Origin: Nocardia harenae NBRC 108248
GTDB lineage: Bacteria > Actinomycetota > Actinomycetes > Mycobacteriales > Mycobacteriaceae
Direction of reading: 5' to 3'
Assembly (NCBI RefSeq): GCF_001612885.1
Contig: NZ_BDBH01000009.1
Location: forward strand, 62,001 to 126,000
Length of the DNA: 64,000 bases
Shown here: piece by piece, positions 35,001 to 44,382 of the stretch
Position numbering within the stretch: position 1 is the stretch's first letter
Layout: each line of letters begins with the position of its first letter
The notes under the pieces: model-generated
Seen by the model: only the letters and a program-made list of their open reading frames with translations
What the model was told of the DNA's origin: nothing
The model's database searches: none
Program-made: the position numbers and the translations under genes

Positions 35001-35732
35001 TCAGATTCCGTTCGGGTCGCGGGCGGTGAGGCAGTAGGGGTAGCCGTCCGGGTCGGCCATGACGATCCAGTGCTCGAAGCGCTCCACCACCGTGGCGCCG
35101 AGTTCGGTGTGGTGCTCGGCGGCGGCCGCCGGGTCGGAGGTGGCGAAGTCGAGGTGCGCGCTCGCGGGGCGATCCTCGTCCAGCCGCTGCAGCAGCAGGT
35201 CGTAGCCGAGCCCCGGCCTGCCGCGCAGCACGGCGAACTCGGGGCGGCGGCCGACCCGGTAGGGCAGCCCGGTGAGCTTGCGCCAGAACTCGGTCTCGCG
35301 CTCGATATCGCTCGCCCCGATATCCAGGCAGATCTGGTCCAGCCGGGTGCTGACGCCGCCGGGGCCGGTGACCGGCGGGCGCGCGCCGGGCTCGGCCCGG
35401 CCGTCGGGGGTGAGGCAGAAGGTGAGCCCGGCGGGGGAGCGGAAGACGGCGTAGTCGGGGTGCTCCAGCACCAGCGCGGCGCCGAGCCGGGTTGCGGTCT
35501 CCCGGCCGCCCGGCACGTCGGCGACGTCCAGGTCGAGGTGCACGCGGCCGCCGTGCGGCACCGCCTGCATCTTCAGCGTGCCCGGGCCGGCGGCGGGCTC
35601 CAGCGTGACGAATTCGGAGACCGCACCCCGCTTCGCGGAGACGGTGGTGCCGGTGACCGCCGCCCAGAACCGGGCCGAATCGTCGAACCGCTCGACCGGG
35701 CGGTCGAGAAAAGCCCAGACCCACTGGATCAT
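35001..35732 (-). CDS. VOC superfamily protein with two glyoxalase-like domains
   Basis: A 243-residue protein with two tandem betaalphabeta-beta-beta modules: residues 1-115 (WVWAFLDRPVERFDDSARFWAAVTG ... VHLDLDVADVPGG) and 130-243 (LDQICLDIGASDIERETEFWRKLTG ... AHLDFATSD, VMADPDGYPYCLT). HLDLDV/HLDFAT and DPDGYPYCL are typical VOC strands with His and acidic metal ligands. It could be a glyoxalase, dioxygenase or resistance protein; the specific reaction is unknown. It starts after a 132-base gap from the divergent MFS gene. Confidence 0.82.
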   Translation of the reverse strand: MIQWVWAFLDRPVERFDDSARFWAAVTGTTVSAKRGAVSEFVTLEPAAGPGTLKMQAVPHGGRVHLDLDVADVPGGRETATRLGAALVLEHPDYAVFRSPAGLTFCLTPDGRAEPGARPPVTGPGGVSTRLDQICLDIGASDIERETEFWRKLTGLPYRVGRRPEFAVLRGRPGLGYDLLLQRLDEDRPASAHLDFATSDPAAAAEHHTELGATVVERFEHWIVMADPDGYPYCLTARDPNGI

Positions 35733-35864
35733 TCGCTGCTCCTCGCCTCGATTCGCTCCGACAGTAGAGCGGCGGCGCGGACGCTGTCGACCCTGGCAGG
35801 ATTTCGACGCAACCTGGCAGAACGGCCACTCGCGGGCGCGCGTCGCCTCCGGCAGGATCTGCCG

Positions 35865-37169
35865 GTGACCTCACTGCGTACCGCCCGCCGCCCGGACGCC
35901 CCGGGCCGGTGGCCGCACCCCGCGTGGACGGTGGCCGCCGTCGGGTTCGTCGCGCTGATCGGCGCCGCCGCCTTCCGCTCGGTGCCCGGCGTCCTGCTGG
36001 ATCCGCTGCACCGGGAGTTCGGCTGGTCGCACGGAACGATCGGCGCCGCGGTCTCGCTGAACCTGCTGCTCTACGGGCTGATCTCGCCGTTCGCGGCGGC
36101 GCTCATGGACCGCTTCGGCATCCGGCTGGTCGTCGCCTGCGCGCTGGTGCTGGTCGCGCTCGGCAGCGGGCTCACGGTGTTCATGACCCAGCCGTGGCAG
36201 CTGGTGGCGACGTGGGGGCTGCTGGTCGGGGTCGGGGTGGGCTCGATGTCCATGCCGTTCGTCGCGACCATCACCTCGCGCTGGTTCGTCCGGCACCGGG
36301 GGCTGGTCACCGGGGTGCTCACCGCGGCGGGCGCGACCGGGCAGCTGGTCTTCCTCCCGCTCATCGCCGGACTGGCCGACCGGCACGGCTGGCGGCTGCC
36401 CGCGCTGGTGGTGGCCGCGGTCGCGCTGGCGGTGGTGCCGCTGGTGCTGCTCTTCGTCCGGGACTACCCGAGCGATGTCGGTCGGCTCGCCTACGGCGCG
36501 TCGGAGGGCAGTACGGCGGGCACCAGGGTGGCGGTCGCGGGCGGTGCGCTGCGGGCGGTCGCGGTGCTGGGCCGGGCGGTGCGCGAACCCGGTTTCTGGC
36601 TGCTGGCCGGTGGCTTCGCCATCTGCGGCGCCTCGACCAACGGGCTGGTCGGCACGCACTTCGTCACCGCGGCGCACGACCACGGCATGCCGGTGACCAC
36701 CGCGGCCGGGCTGCTCGCCCTGGTCGGGGTTTTCGACGTGGTCGGCACGATCTGCTCCGGCTGGCTCACCGACCTGGTGGATCCGCGGCTGCTGCTGGTC
36801 GGCTACTACAGCCTGCGCGGGCTCTCGCTGCTGATCCTGCCGCACCTCTTCGCGCCGCAGACCGAGCCGAGCATGTGGGTCTTCGTGATCTTCTACGGGC
36901 TGGACTGGATCGCCACCGTGCCGCCAACTGTCGCGCTCTGCCGGGAGATCTTCGGCGACGACGGGCCGGTGGCGTTCGGCTGGGTCTTCGCCTCGCACCA
37001 GGTCGGCGCGGCCGTCGCGGCCGTCGGCGCGGGGGTGGTCCGCGACCTGCAGGGCAGCTACACGGCGGCGTGGTACCTGGCGGGCGCGCTGTGCGGGCTG
37101 GCGGCGGTCTTCTCGATCTTCATCGCGCGCCCGCCCGCCGCCTCACTCGACGGCGCGGTGCGGCCGTGA
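35865..37169 (+). CDS. MFS transporter
   Basis: A 434-residue major facilitator with twelve helices. The A-motif loop between helices 2 and 3 is degenerate (AAALMDRFGIRLV) and helix 4 has GVGSMSMPFVATITSRWFVRHRG, a pattern typical of the monocarboxylate/oxalate-formate antiporter-like group (MCT/OFA). The substrate is probably an organic acid or unknown anion. GTG at 35865 has AGGA eight bases upstream. Its end overlaps the convergent DUF3099 gene by 27 bases. Confidence 0.85.
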   Translation: MTSLRTARRPDAPGRWPHPAWTVAAVGFVALIGAAAFRSVPGVLLDPLHREFGWSHGTIGAAVSLNLLLYGLISPFAAALMDRFGIRLVVACALVLVALGSGLTVFMTQPWQLVATWGLLVGVGVGSMSMPFVATITSRWFVRHRGLVTGVLTAAGATGQLVFLPLIAGLADRHGWRLPALVVAAVALAVVPLVLLFVRDYPSDVGRLAYGASEGSTAGTRVAVAGGALRAVAVLGRAVREPGFWLLAGGFAICGASTNGLVGTHFVTAAHDHGMPVTTAAGLLALVGVFDVVGTICSGWLTDLVDPRLLLVGYYSLRGLSLLILPHLFAPQTEPSMWVFVIFYGLDWIATVPPTVALCREIFGDDGPVAFGWVFASHQVGAAVAAVGAGVVRDLQGSYTAAWYLAGALCGLAAVFSIFIARPPAASLDGAVRP

Positions 37170-37550
37170 TTCCAGTGCCGGGCGCGGGCGATCCCAGCGG
37201 CTCGGCTCGTCCTTGGTGCGCGGCGGGCGGTCGTTGGCGATGAGCACCGCGATCCACGGCAGCGGGATGGAGACCGCGATGATGAGCAGCGAGATCAGCG
37301 CGTTGCTCCACAGCGAGTAGGCCAGGGCGGCGCCGAGCAGGCACGGGATCCGGAACGCCATGATCATGGTGTATCGGCGCACCCGGGATCGGTGCTGGTC
37401 CTCCAGCGAGGGCGCGGCCTCGGTGATCAGCACCGGGTGGTCCGCGCCGGAGGTGAAGAAGCCGCGCGACCTCTTCCGGGTGGAGTCGGGGTCGGCGGGC
37501 TGCTCGGTGCGGCGCTCGTCGGCGTCTCGGTGGTCGCCGTGCTGGTGCAT
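37143..37550 (-). CDS. DUF3099 membrane protein
   Basis: A 135-residue protein. The HPVLITEAAPSLEDQHRSRVRRYTMIMAFRIPCLL core marks DUF3099, followed by two membrane helices (GAALAYSLWSNALISLLIIAVSIPLPWIAVLIA) and a basic tail. Function unknown, conserved next to DUF3039 in actinobacteria. ATG at 37550 is chosen although no ribosome site is clear; an ATG at 37586 is the alternative. Confidence 0.82.
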   Translation of the reverse strand: MHQHGDHRDADERRTEQPADPDSTRKRSRGFFTSGADHPVLITEAAPSLEDQHRSRVRRYTMIMAFRIPCLLGAALAYSLWSNALISLLIIAVSIPLPWIAVLIANDRPPRTKDEPSRWDRPRPALESRPHRAVE

Positions 37551-37622
37551 ATGTTCGAGTGTTGCACTGTTCGCCGCCGCGCGCATCGGCCGGGGTGGCG
37601 GATGTGCGGCATCATGGAGGGC

Positions 37623-37859
37623 GTGAGTACTGACACCCTGGTGCGGCCGGACACCACCACCGACGAGACGACCGCCGACGACACCCCCAAGTTCTTCCAC
37701 TACGTGAAGAAGAACAAGATCGCCGAGAGCGCCGTGATGGGCACGCACGTGGTCGCGCTCTGCGGCGAGGTGTTCCCGGTGACGCGCTCCGCCAAGCCCG
37801 GTTCGCCGGTCTGCCCGGACTGCAAGAAGGTCTACGAGCAGCTGCGCAAGGGCGACTGA
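37623..37859 (+). CDS. DUF3039 small zinc-ribbon protein
   Basis: A 78-residue protein with KFFHYVKKNKIAESAVMGTHVVALCGEVFPVTRSAKPGSPVCPDCKKVYEQL. The Cys of ALCGEVF and the CPDC pair may form a zinc site with a His. GTG at 37623 has GGAGG immediately upstream. It is divergent from DUF3099 with 72 bases between starts. The function is unknown; gene neighbours suggest a nucleic acid or RNA-polymerase-related role. Confidence 0.88.
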   Translation: MSTDTLVRPDTTTDETTADDTPKFFHYVKKNKIAESAVMGTHVVALCGEVFPVTRSAKPGSPVCPDCKKVYEQLRKGD

Positions 37860-37885
37860 GCCCCCTGCTCTCCGGGCCGGTGCGA

Positions 37886-39184
37886 TCAGGCGCCGGTCGG
37901 TTCGGCGTGCCCCGGTGCGATGTCCGCCGGTCGTTCGGCGCTGTTCGGGCTGAGCGCTGCCGCGCCGGGGCGTGGGGGCGATGCCTCGTCCGATCGCAGG
38001 GGCGCTGCCGCGTCGGCCTGCCGCTGCGGGGCGGTCGTCGCGCCGGGCTGCGCGGATGGTGCCGCGTCCGGCGGCGGGTCCGACGCCGCGGCCGGACCCG
38101 GCTCGTCAGCACTCCGCCGATCGGGCTGCCGGGCCCGGGTCCGCTCCTCGCGGCGCCCACCGGGGCGCGGGCGCTGCACGATGCCGTCCCCGAGCACCCG
38201 GTGCGCCAGCCACTCTCTGGTCCGGTCCAGCCGCGACCCGCGCGCGGGCCACAGTTCCTGCACGGCGGCGTTGAACTCGGCGCCGAGGATCACCGCGAAG
38301 CCGAGGAAGAACGTGAAGAGCAGGAAGGCGATCGGGGTGGCGAGCGCGCCGTAGCTCACCCCCGTCGCGGTGATCCAGCCCAGGTACCGGCGCAGGATCT
38401 CGCTCGCCGCCATGAAGAACACCCCGGCCACCAGGGCGCCGCCGAAGAGCCGCAGCCAGGGCAGCGAGCGGTGCAGCGCCAGCTTGTAGAGCGTGGTCAG
38501 CCCGATGATCAGCAGCAGCCCGACGCCCGGGTAGTAGAAGCCGTCGAGCAGCCGCAGCCCGGGCTCGCGCCAGCCGTCCGGCAGCGCCCGCCCGATGATG
38601 ACCGGGCCGAGCGCCACCAGCGGCAGGATGAAGACCGCCGCCACCAGGAACAGCACGTAGAGCAGCAGCGCGAAGATCCGCTGCCAGACCGGGTGCCGCG
38701 CCTCGTGCTGGTCGTGCGCCTCCACGATGGCGTCGACGAAGGTCGCCATCGCCGACGACCCGGCCCAGAGCGAGAGCACGAAGCCGAACGACACCACCGC
38801 GCCGCGGCCGCGGCCGAGCACGTCCTGCACCGTCGGCTCGATCAGCTCCTCCACCACCGACGGGCTGAACAGGTCCCGGCTGAAGGCGATGATCTTGCCC
38901 TCCACGATGTCGACGGTGTCCGGGCCGAACCAGCCGCCGACGTAGCCGAGGCTGCCGAGCACGCCGAGCAGCAGCGGCGCGAGCGACAGCGTCTGCCAGA
39001 AGGCCGCGGCCGCCGACTTGGCGAAGATCGACCCGTCCCAGCTCTTGACCGCGGTGCGCACGACCAGCCGCAGCGCCTGTTTGCCCGCGTGCCGCAGCCA
39101 CGCGCGGACCGGCGCGGCGCCGGCGCCGGGCTGCTGCCCGGTTGCCGGGGGCGTGCCGGAGCCGGTGGGCGGGGTGTCGGTCAT
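37886..39184 (-). CDS. YihY/BrkB family membrane protein (Rv2707 type)
   Basis: A 432-residue inner membrane protein. After a short disordered N-terminus the YihY domain spans about residues 30-320 with six helices: SWDGSIFAKSAAAAFWQTLSLAPLLLGVLGSLGY, VDIVEGKIIAFSRDLFSPSVVEEL and FTFFLGFAVILGAEFNAAVQELWP near its end are characteristic. The C-terminal 110 residues are Pro/Ala/Arg-rich and low-complexity. The family was once called ribonuclease BN by mistake; its true role is unknown. Confidence 0.88.
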   Translation of the reverse strand: MTDTPPTGSGTPPATGQQPGAGAAPVRAWLRHAGKQALRLVVRTAVKSWDGSIFAKSAAAAFWQTLSLAPLLLGVLGSLGYVGGWFGPDTVDIVEGKIIAFSRDLFSPSVVEELIEPTVQDVLGRGRGAVVSFGFVLSLWAGSSAMATFVDAIVEAHDQHEARHPVWQRIFALLLYVLFLVAAVFILPLVALGPVIIGRALPDGWREPGLRLLDGFYYPGVGLLLIIGLTTLYKLALHRSLPWLRLFGGALVAGVFFMAASEILRRYLGWITATGVSYGALATPIAFLLFTFFLGFAVILGAEFNAAVQELWPARGSRLDRTREWLAHRVLGDGIVQRPRPGGRREERTRARQPDRRSADEPGPAAASDPPPDAAPSAQPGATTAPQRQADAAAPLRSDEASPPRPGAAALSPNSAERPADIAPGHAEPTGA

Positions 39185-39336
39185 GGTCCTAATAGCATTA
39201 CTCACCGGTCGCTCGCGCACCGGACCGGCGGGGCATCCGGGTGGTGAATCCCGGGTGGGGGCGGCGGCTGTGACGGATATCGCCCGCCGCCGCGTCGGTT
39301 TGGCGACACGCCGCGAGCGGCCGCTAGGGTCTAGAG

Positions 39337-41100
39337 GTGACCTTGTCAGGTGGTGCCGCGGCAACGGCCGGAGCGACGGCGTCCGGGGCACCGGGCGGCG
39401 CGGGCGCGCTCCGGGCCTGGCAGCGGCGCGCGCTGACCAAGTACCTGGCGGGCAAGCCGCGCGATTTCCTCGCGGTGGCGACGCCGGGCGCGGGCAAGAC
39501 CACCTTCGCGCTGCGGGTGGCGGCCGAGCTGCTCGCCGACCGCACCGTCGACCAGATCACCGTGGTCGCGCCGACCGAGCACCTGAAGCACCAGTGGGCA
39601 CAGGCCGCCGCCCGCTCCGGGATCGCGCTGGACTCGCGCTTCTCCAACACCACCGGCGGCACCTCCGGCGATTACCACGGCGTCGTGGTGACCTACGCCC
39701 AGGTGGCCGCGCACCCGTTCAAGCACCGGGTGCGCACCGAGAACAAGCGCACGCTGGTGATCCTGGACGAGGTGCACCACGCGGGCGACGCCAAGAGCTG
39801 GGGGGAGGCCGTCGCCGAGGCGTTCGGCGACGCCACCCGCAGGCTGGCGCTCACCGGCACCCCGTTCCGCAGCGACGACAGCAAGATCCCGTTCATCGTC
39901 TACGAGCCGGACGAGTCCGGCTTCGACCGCTCCCGCGCCGACCACTCCTACGGCTACGCCGACGCGCTGGCCGACGGCGTCGTGCGCCCGGTGGTCTTCC
40001 TCGCCTACAGCGGCGAGGCGCACTGGCGGGACAGCGCCGGCGAGGAGTACAGCGCCCGGCTCGGCGAGCCGCTGAACGCCGAGCACACCGCGCGCGCCTG
40101 GCGCACCGCACTGGACCCGGCGGGCGACTGGATGTCCAAGGTGCTGCAGGCCGCCGACACCAGGCTGCGCCGGCTGCGCGCCTCCGGCATGCCGGACGCG
40201 GGCGGGCTGGTGATCGCCACCGACCAGGAGCGCGCCCGCGATTACGCCGAGCTGCTGGAGCACATCTCCGGCCGCAGACCCGCGCTGGTGCTCTCCGACG
40301 ACCCGACCTCCTCGGCCCGGATCGGCAGCTTCGCCGCGAGCGACGAGCCGTGGATGGTGGCGGTGCGCATGGTCTCCGAGGGCGTCGACGTGCCCCGGCT
40401 CGCGGTCGGCGTCTACGCCACCAGCGCCGCCACCCCGCTGTACTTCGCCCAGGCCATCGGGCGTTTCGTGCGTGCCAGGCAGCCGGGTGAGACGGCCAGC
40501 GTCTTCCTGCCGTCGGTGCCGGTGCTGCTCGACCTCGCCGCCCAGCTCGAGCTGCAGCGCGACCACGTCATCGGCAAGCCGCACCGGCAGGCCGAAGGGC
40601 TGGAGGACGCGCTGCTCGAGCAGGCCGACAAGCAGCAGGACGAGCCGGGAGAGGAGGAGAAGCCGTTCGTCGCGCTTGCCGCCGACGCCGAGCTGGACCA
40701 GGTGATCTACGACGGCTCCTCGTTCGGCACCGCGACCTTCACCGGCAGCGCGGAGGAGGCCGACTACCTCGGCATCCCCGGGCTGCTCGATGCCGAGCAG
40801 ATGCGCGCGCTGCTGCGCGAGCGGCAGTCCAAGCAGGTCGCCGGGCGCTCGGCCGCCGCGCCCGTGATCCCCGACCCGGCCCCGCAGGCCGCCGCGGCCG
40901 CCGACCGCGTCGCCACGGCTGGCAAGCTCGGCGAGCTGCGCCGGGAGCTGAACAGCCTGGTCGCCATGCACCACCACCGCACCGGCAAGCCGCACGGCGT
41001 GATCCACGGCGAGCTGCGCCGCGAGTGCGGCGGCCCGCCCACCGCGCTGGCCAGCGCCGATCAGCTGCACGAGCGGATCGCGGCGCTGCGCCGCCGGTGA
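39337..41100 (+). CDS. DEAD/DEAH-box helicase
   Basis: A 587-residue superfamily 2 helicase with a restriction-helicase style core: LRAWQRRALTKYLAGKPRDFLAVATPGAGKTTFALRVA (Walker A ATPGAGKTT), VILDEVHHAG (DEVH box), LALTGTPFRSD, AVRMVSEGVDVPRLAVGVYAT and AQAIGRFVRARQPGE (motif VI). The C-terminal 150 residues include an acidic linker and MHHHRTGKPHGVIHGELRRECGGPP, a conserved tail. It is conserved near DUF3039/DUF3099 in actinobacteria. GTG at 39337 is the likely start. Substrate unknown. Confidence 0.88.
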   Translation: MTLSGGAAATAGATASGAPGGAGALRAWQRRALTKYLAGKPRDFLAVATPGAGKTTFALRVAAELLADRTVDQITVVAPTEHLKHQWAQAAARSGIALDSRFSNTTGGTSGDYHGVVVTYAQVAAHPFKHRVRTENKRTLVILDEVHHAGDAKSWGEAVAEAFGDATRRLALTGTPFRSDDSKIPFIVYEPDESGFDRSRADHSYGYADALADGVVRPVVFLAYSGEAHWRDSAGEEYSARLGEPLNAEHTARAWRTALDPAGDWMSKVLQAADTRLRRLRASGMPDAGGLVIATDQERARDYAELLEHISGRRPALVLSDDPTSSARIGSFAASDEPWMVAVRMVSEGVDVPRLAVGVYATSAATPLYFAQAIGRFVRARQPGETASVFLPSVPVLLDLAAQLELQRDHVIGKPHRQAEGLEDALLEQADKQQDEPGEEEKPFVALAADAELDQVIYDGSSFGTATFTGSAEEADYLGIPGLLDAEQMRALLRERQSKQVAGRSAAAPVIPDPAPQAAAAADRVATAGKLGELRRELNSLVAMHHHRTGKPHGVIHGELRRECGGPPTALASADQLHERIAALRRR

Positions 41101-41134
41101 TATCGGGGTATCGGCGCACCCCGCGGTTCAGCCG

Positions 41135-42513
41135 TCAGTGGCCGTGCGCGCGGTTCAGCACGGCACGTTCGGTGCCGGGCTCCACCACGACGAACTGGCC
41201 CATCATGCCGATGTCCTCGTGCCAGAGCAGGTGGTAGTGGTACATGTACGGGACCGCCGGGTCGGCGTAGTCGGCGAAGCGGAGGGCGAGCCGGAACCGG
41301 ACGTCCGGGGCAGGTAGACGGTGTCCTTCCACCCGGCGAGCTGCGGCGGCGGTGGCCGCCCGCCGATGCGGATCCATCAGCCTGCCGTTGATCAGGAAAT
41401 CGCGCAGCTCCATCCGGCGGGTCACCGGGGCGCCGGGCGCGGTGAGCGGTTCCATCCACGCCAGCCGGTCCGGGAGCGGAGCGGACGCCCGCAGGTCGGG
41501 GGCCGCGCGCAGCAGGAGGATGTCGAGGGTGTCCGCGGCGCCGGACTGCCGGGCGACGGTGGGCGTGACCCCGAGGTCATGGGGGAAGGACCGGAGCACG
41601 GCCGTCTCCCCGGCCGCCATCGGCACCACGATCTCGGCGCGCTCACCCGGGCTGAGCAGGATCCGCGTGCTCTCGACCGGGGCACCGAGCAATCCGCCGT
41701 CGGTGGCGATCAGCGCGAACCGGCGGTCGGCGGCGAAGCCGAAGGCGTAGCAGCGCGCGGTCGAGGCATTGATCAGCCGGAGCCGGACGAGCCGGGTCCG
41801 GACGGTCAGCACGGGCTCGGCCGTGCCGTTCACCAGGATGGTGGAGCCGAGCATGCCGATCTCGGTCCGCGCGCCCTCGGCGAACCGCCCGACCGGGCCG
41901 AAGGTCTTGTCCTGCACGATGACCGGGATGTCGTCCACCCCGTACTCGCGCGGCAGGGCGAGCGCGGCTTCCTCGTCGTCATCGATCAGGAAGAGCCCGC
42001 CGAGCCCGCGATAGACGTGCCGCTCCGTCGCGCCGTGCGGATGCGGGTGGTACCAGAGCGTGGCGGCGGGCTGGCGCACCCGCCAGCTCGGCGCCCACCC
42101 GGCTCCCGGTGCGACCGGCTGGTGGGGGCCGCCGTCCGCGGCCGCGGGCAGGTGCATGCCGTGCCAGTGCAGGGTGGTCGCCTCGTCCAGCTCGTTGCGG
42201 AACTCCACCCGGACGGACTCGCCGCGCCGCGCCCGCAGCGTCGGCCCGAGCAGCGGGCCATCGACGCCCAGCTCGGGGTCGGGCCCGCGCCGACGATGGT
42301 GCTGCTCCCCGCGCGGGCGACGAGGGAGAAGACGGTGGTCTCGCCGTCGCGGCTGCTCCGGGCGAGCGGCGGGACGCGCAGCGGGTTCCGGAAGTCGACG
42401 GCGCCGGTGGTGTCGAGCGGCGGCACCTCGTCCCGGCCGCAGCCGGGCACGGCGGTGGCGACCGCCAGCGCGGCGCCGAGCCCGAGCAGCTCGCGCCGGG
42501 TGCGGCCGCTCAC
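41135..42513 (-). pseudogene. Multicopper oxidase pseudogene
   Basis: The N-terminus (GTG at 42513) has a twin-arginine signal, RTRRELLGLGAALAVATAVPGC, and is in frame to about 42290. One base is missing at 42281-42290, after which the other frame carries the oxidase: TLHWHGMHLP, WYHPHPHG, and a terminal YMYHYHLLWHEDIGMMGQF. Around 41310-41345 an internal deletion removes the third copper motif (HPFHxHxxxF), and the old sequence GWKDTVYLP is now in the wrong frame. In the last motif the type 1 copper Cys of HCH is Tyr (TAC at 41236-41234). Three lesions argue against function. The start overlaps the upstream stop (GTGA). Confidence 0.88.
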
Positions 42514-43219
42514 ACCGGGCCGGAGCTGTCCGCACAGGCGCGCAGTGCCTGCTCGAGGCCAGGGTGGGTGAACTCGAAACCCGCCTCGGTCAGGCGCCGT
42601 GGGACCACCCGCCTGCCGCCGAGCAGAATGTCGGCCCCGGCGCCGAGGAAGACCCGCGCGACGATCGGGCGGGTCCGGCGCGGCGGCGGGGCGCCGGTCA
42701 CCAGCGCCAGGCTCTGCGCGAACTCCGCACTGCGGACCTGTTGCGGCGCCACGAGATTGTAGGCTCCGCCGTATACCGGCACCGCGAGCGCCGCGAGCAC
42801 GAAGGCCACCACATCGGCCAGGTGGATCCACGGCAGCCACTGGGTGCCCGGCGCGAAGTAGGCGACCTTGCCCTTGCGCGCATCGGCCAGCTGGTACTCC
42901 AGCCCGCCGCCCGCGGCCAGGACGAAGCCGAGCCGCATGAGCACCACCCTGACCTCCGGGCCCGCCTCCGCCGCCGCGGCTTCCCAGGCGTGCGAGCCGC
43001 GCGCGTACTCCCCGTCGAGCGGCGCCGTCGTCTCGGTAACGGGGTCGTCGGCCGGTGCGCCGAAGCCGTAGACCCCTCCGCGGCCCCCGGGGTGAGCGCG
43101 CGAGCCCGCTGTGGATCGCGGGCGAGCACGGTGACCCGGTGCCCGTGTGCCAGGAGCGCGGGCACGACCGCCCGTCCGATGAGTCCGGTCGCGCCCGTGA
43201 CGGCGGTCCGTTCGGTCAT
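42510..43219 (-). pseudogene. TIGR01777-type NAD-dependent epimerase pseudogene
   Basis: The first 47 codons (MTERTAVTGATGLIGRAVVPALLAHGHRVTVLARDP) are an intact NAD-binding start with GATGLIG. At about 43075-43095 the frame shifts and roughly 60-70 residues of the usual protein are missing, including NLAG and the start of the catalytic region. The second frame resumes at GVYGFGAPADDPVTETTAPL, then GSHAWEAAAAEAGPEVRVVLMRLGFVLAAGGG and a normal C-terminus to 42510. A frameshift with deletion is more likely than a programmed event. ATG at 43219 overlaps the PadR stop. Confidence 0.82.
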
Positions 43220-43776
43220 TGTCCGTGTCCTTCCGGTTCCGCCGTCAGCTGGGGCAGCTGCGACAGGATCTCGTCGAGCCAGTCGATATCGAGCTGGAGC
43301 CGGCGAATCGTGTGCTCGAAGATGTGTTTCTCCATGGCGCCGAGGTAGGGGTCCGCCTCCGCGCGGAGGTGCCGCATGGTCTGCAACTGGTGTGCCAGCG
43401 CGGAGCGCCGGTCGGTCAGTGCCGCCCGCGCGGTCTCCTCGCGCATGCCGGGCACCTGGCCGAGCGCCAGGTCTACCGGGTCGGGAATCAGCTTGCCGTC
43501 GCGGAGCGTGCGCGCCCGCAGCACCTCGAGCTCATGCCGCCCGTCCTCGGTGATCTCGTACACCGTGCGCGGCGGCCGCTTGCCCTCCTGCTCGACCCGC
43601 AGCTGCCGGACCAGCCCCTCGCCGTCCATGCGCTGCAGCACGCCGTACAGCGACCCGGGTTTGACGTCGGTCCACAGGTCGAGGTGGTCGATCTGCGCCG
43701 AACGCCGAATCTGGTGGCCGTGCATCGGCCCGCGCCGCGCCAGGACGCCGAGGACGAACAATCGAGCGGAACTCAC
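43216..43776 (-). CDS. PadR family transcriptional regulator
   Basis: A 186-residue regulator. The PadR winged helix is complete: RLFVLGVLARRGPMHGHQIRRSAQ, KPGSLYGVLQRMDGEGLVRQLRVE and RTVYEITEDGRHELEVL, followed by a helical dimer domain (ETARAALTDRRSALAHQLQTMRHL). It should repress its own operon in response to a small molecule. GTG at 43776 fits a leaderless start from the promoter at 43783-43811; GTG at 43782 is the alternative. The two genes it leads are both broken, so the regulator outlives its targets here. Confidence 0.9.
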   Translation of the reverse strand: MSSARLFVLGVLARRGPMHGHQIRRSAQIDHLDLWTDVKPGSLYGVLQRMDGEGLVRQLRVEQEGKRPPRTVYEITEDGRHELEVLRARTLRDGKLIPDPVDLALGQVPGMREETARAALTDRRSALAHQLQTMRHLRAEADPYLGAMEKHIFEHTIRRLQLDIDWLDEILSQLPQLTAEPEGHGQ

Positions 43777-43782
43777 CGCCAC

Positions 43783-43813
43783 ATCGTATTTGATTACTCA
43801 CATGTGAGCAATC
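43783..43813 (-). promoter_or_regulatory. PadR promoter with overlapping operator
   Basis: On the minus strand, TTGCTC (43811-43806), a 17-base spacer and TACGAT (43788-43783) form a promoter whose start would fall at the GTG at 43776. The spacer and -35 are covered by a 22-base palindrome with a single mismatch at 43792-43813 (arms GATTACTCACA and TGTGAGCAATC), a likely PadR operator. Confidence 0.65.
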
Positions 43814-43830
43814 GGATCAGAGCACCTGGG

Positions 43831-44382
43831 TCAGGACGGCGGGGTGAACCAGTCGCGGGCGTCCAGCTCGTCCAGCGGAATCCAGCGGCGCGGGGCGGCC
43901 GGGGTGTCCGGCGCGGCGGCGGTGGGGTCGAGGAAACCGCCGATGCGCAGCGCCAGCGCGGGCTCGGCGTCGACCTGCCGCGCCACCTCGTAGCAGAGCG
44001 CGAGCAGGTGCACGCAGCGCGCGCGCCGCGCGGAGCAGGAGCAGTCGGTGGCGGCGAGCACCGGCGCCGGATCGAATCCGGCCGCGCGCAGCGCCGCGTG
44101 CGCGTCGTCGCCGAGCAGCGCCGGGTCGGGGACCAGCCCGGCCACCGCCGCCACCGCGGCCGGGCCGGGCGCCGCGACCTCCAGGTGCGTCACCGACGCC
44201 TGCCCGCCGCGCTGGATGGTGGCCCGCACCACCCTGCCCTCGATCACCGTGCGCACCCCGCTGTTGCGGGCGATGCTGCGGGCGCGCGGCAGCAGCGGCT
44301 CCGGACGGGTGCTGCGCAGCGGCTCGGCGAGCCGCACCCAGTCCATGCCCCAGCGGGTGTAGCCGAACTCGTTCTCCGCCAT
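43831..44382 (-). CDS. SWIM zinc finger protein
   Basis: A 183-residue protein with the SWIM motif CSCSARRARCVHLLAL (CxC...CxH) in its second half, a zinc finger for nucleic acid or protein contact. The N-terminus (FGYTRWGMDWVRLAEP) is shared with proteins found beside bacterial SNF2 helicases. Its ATG at 44382 shares one base with the SNF2 stop, so the two are coupled and probably act together on DNA or chromatin-like complexes. Confidence 0.85.
   Translation of the reverse strand: MAENEFGYTRWGMDWVRLAEPLRSTRPEPLLPRARSIARNSGVRTVIEGRVVRATIQRGGQASVTHLEVAAPGPAAVAAVAGLVPDPALLGDDAHAALRAAGFDPAPVLAATDCSCSARRARCVHLLALCYEVARQVDAEPALALRIGGFLDPTAAAPDTPAAPRRWIPLDELDARDWFTPPS

Noticed and set aside
42260..43100. 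Programmed frameshifting in the oxidase and epimerase genes
   Set aside because: No slippery heptamer was evident, and both genes also have internal deletions or lost catalytic residues, which points to decay.
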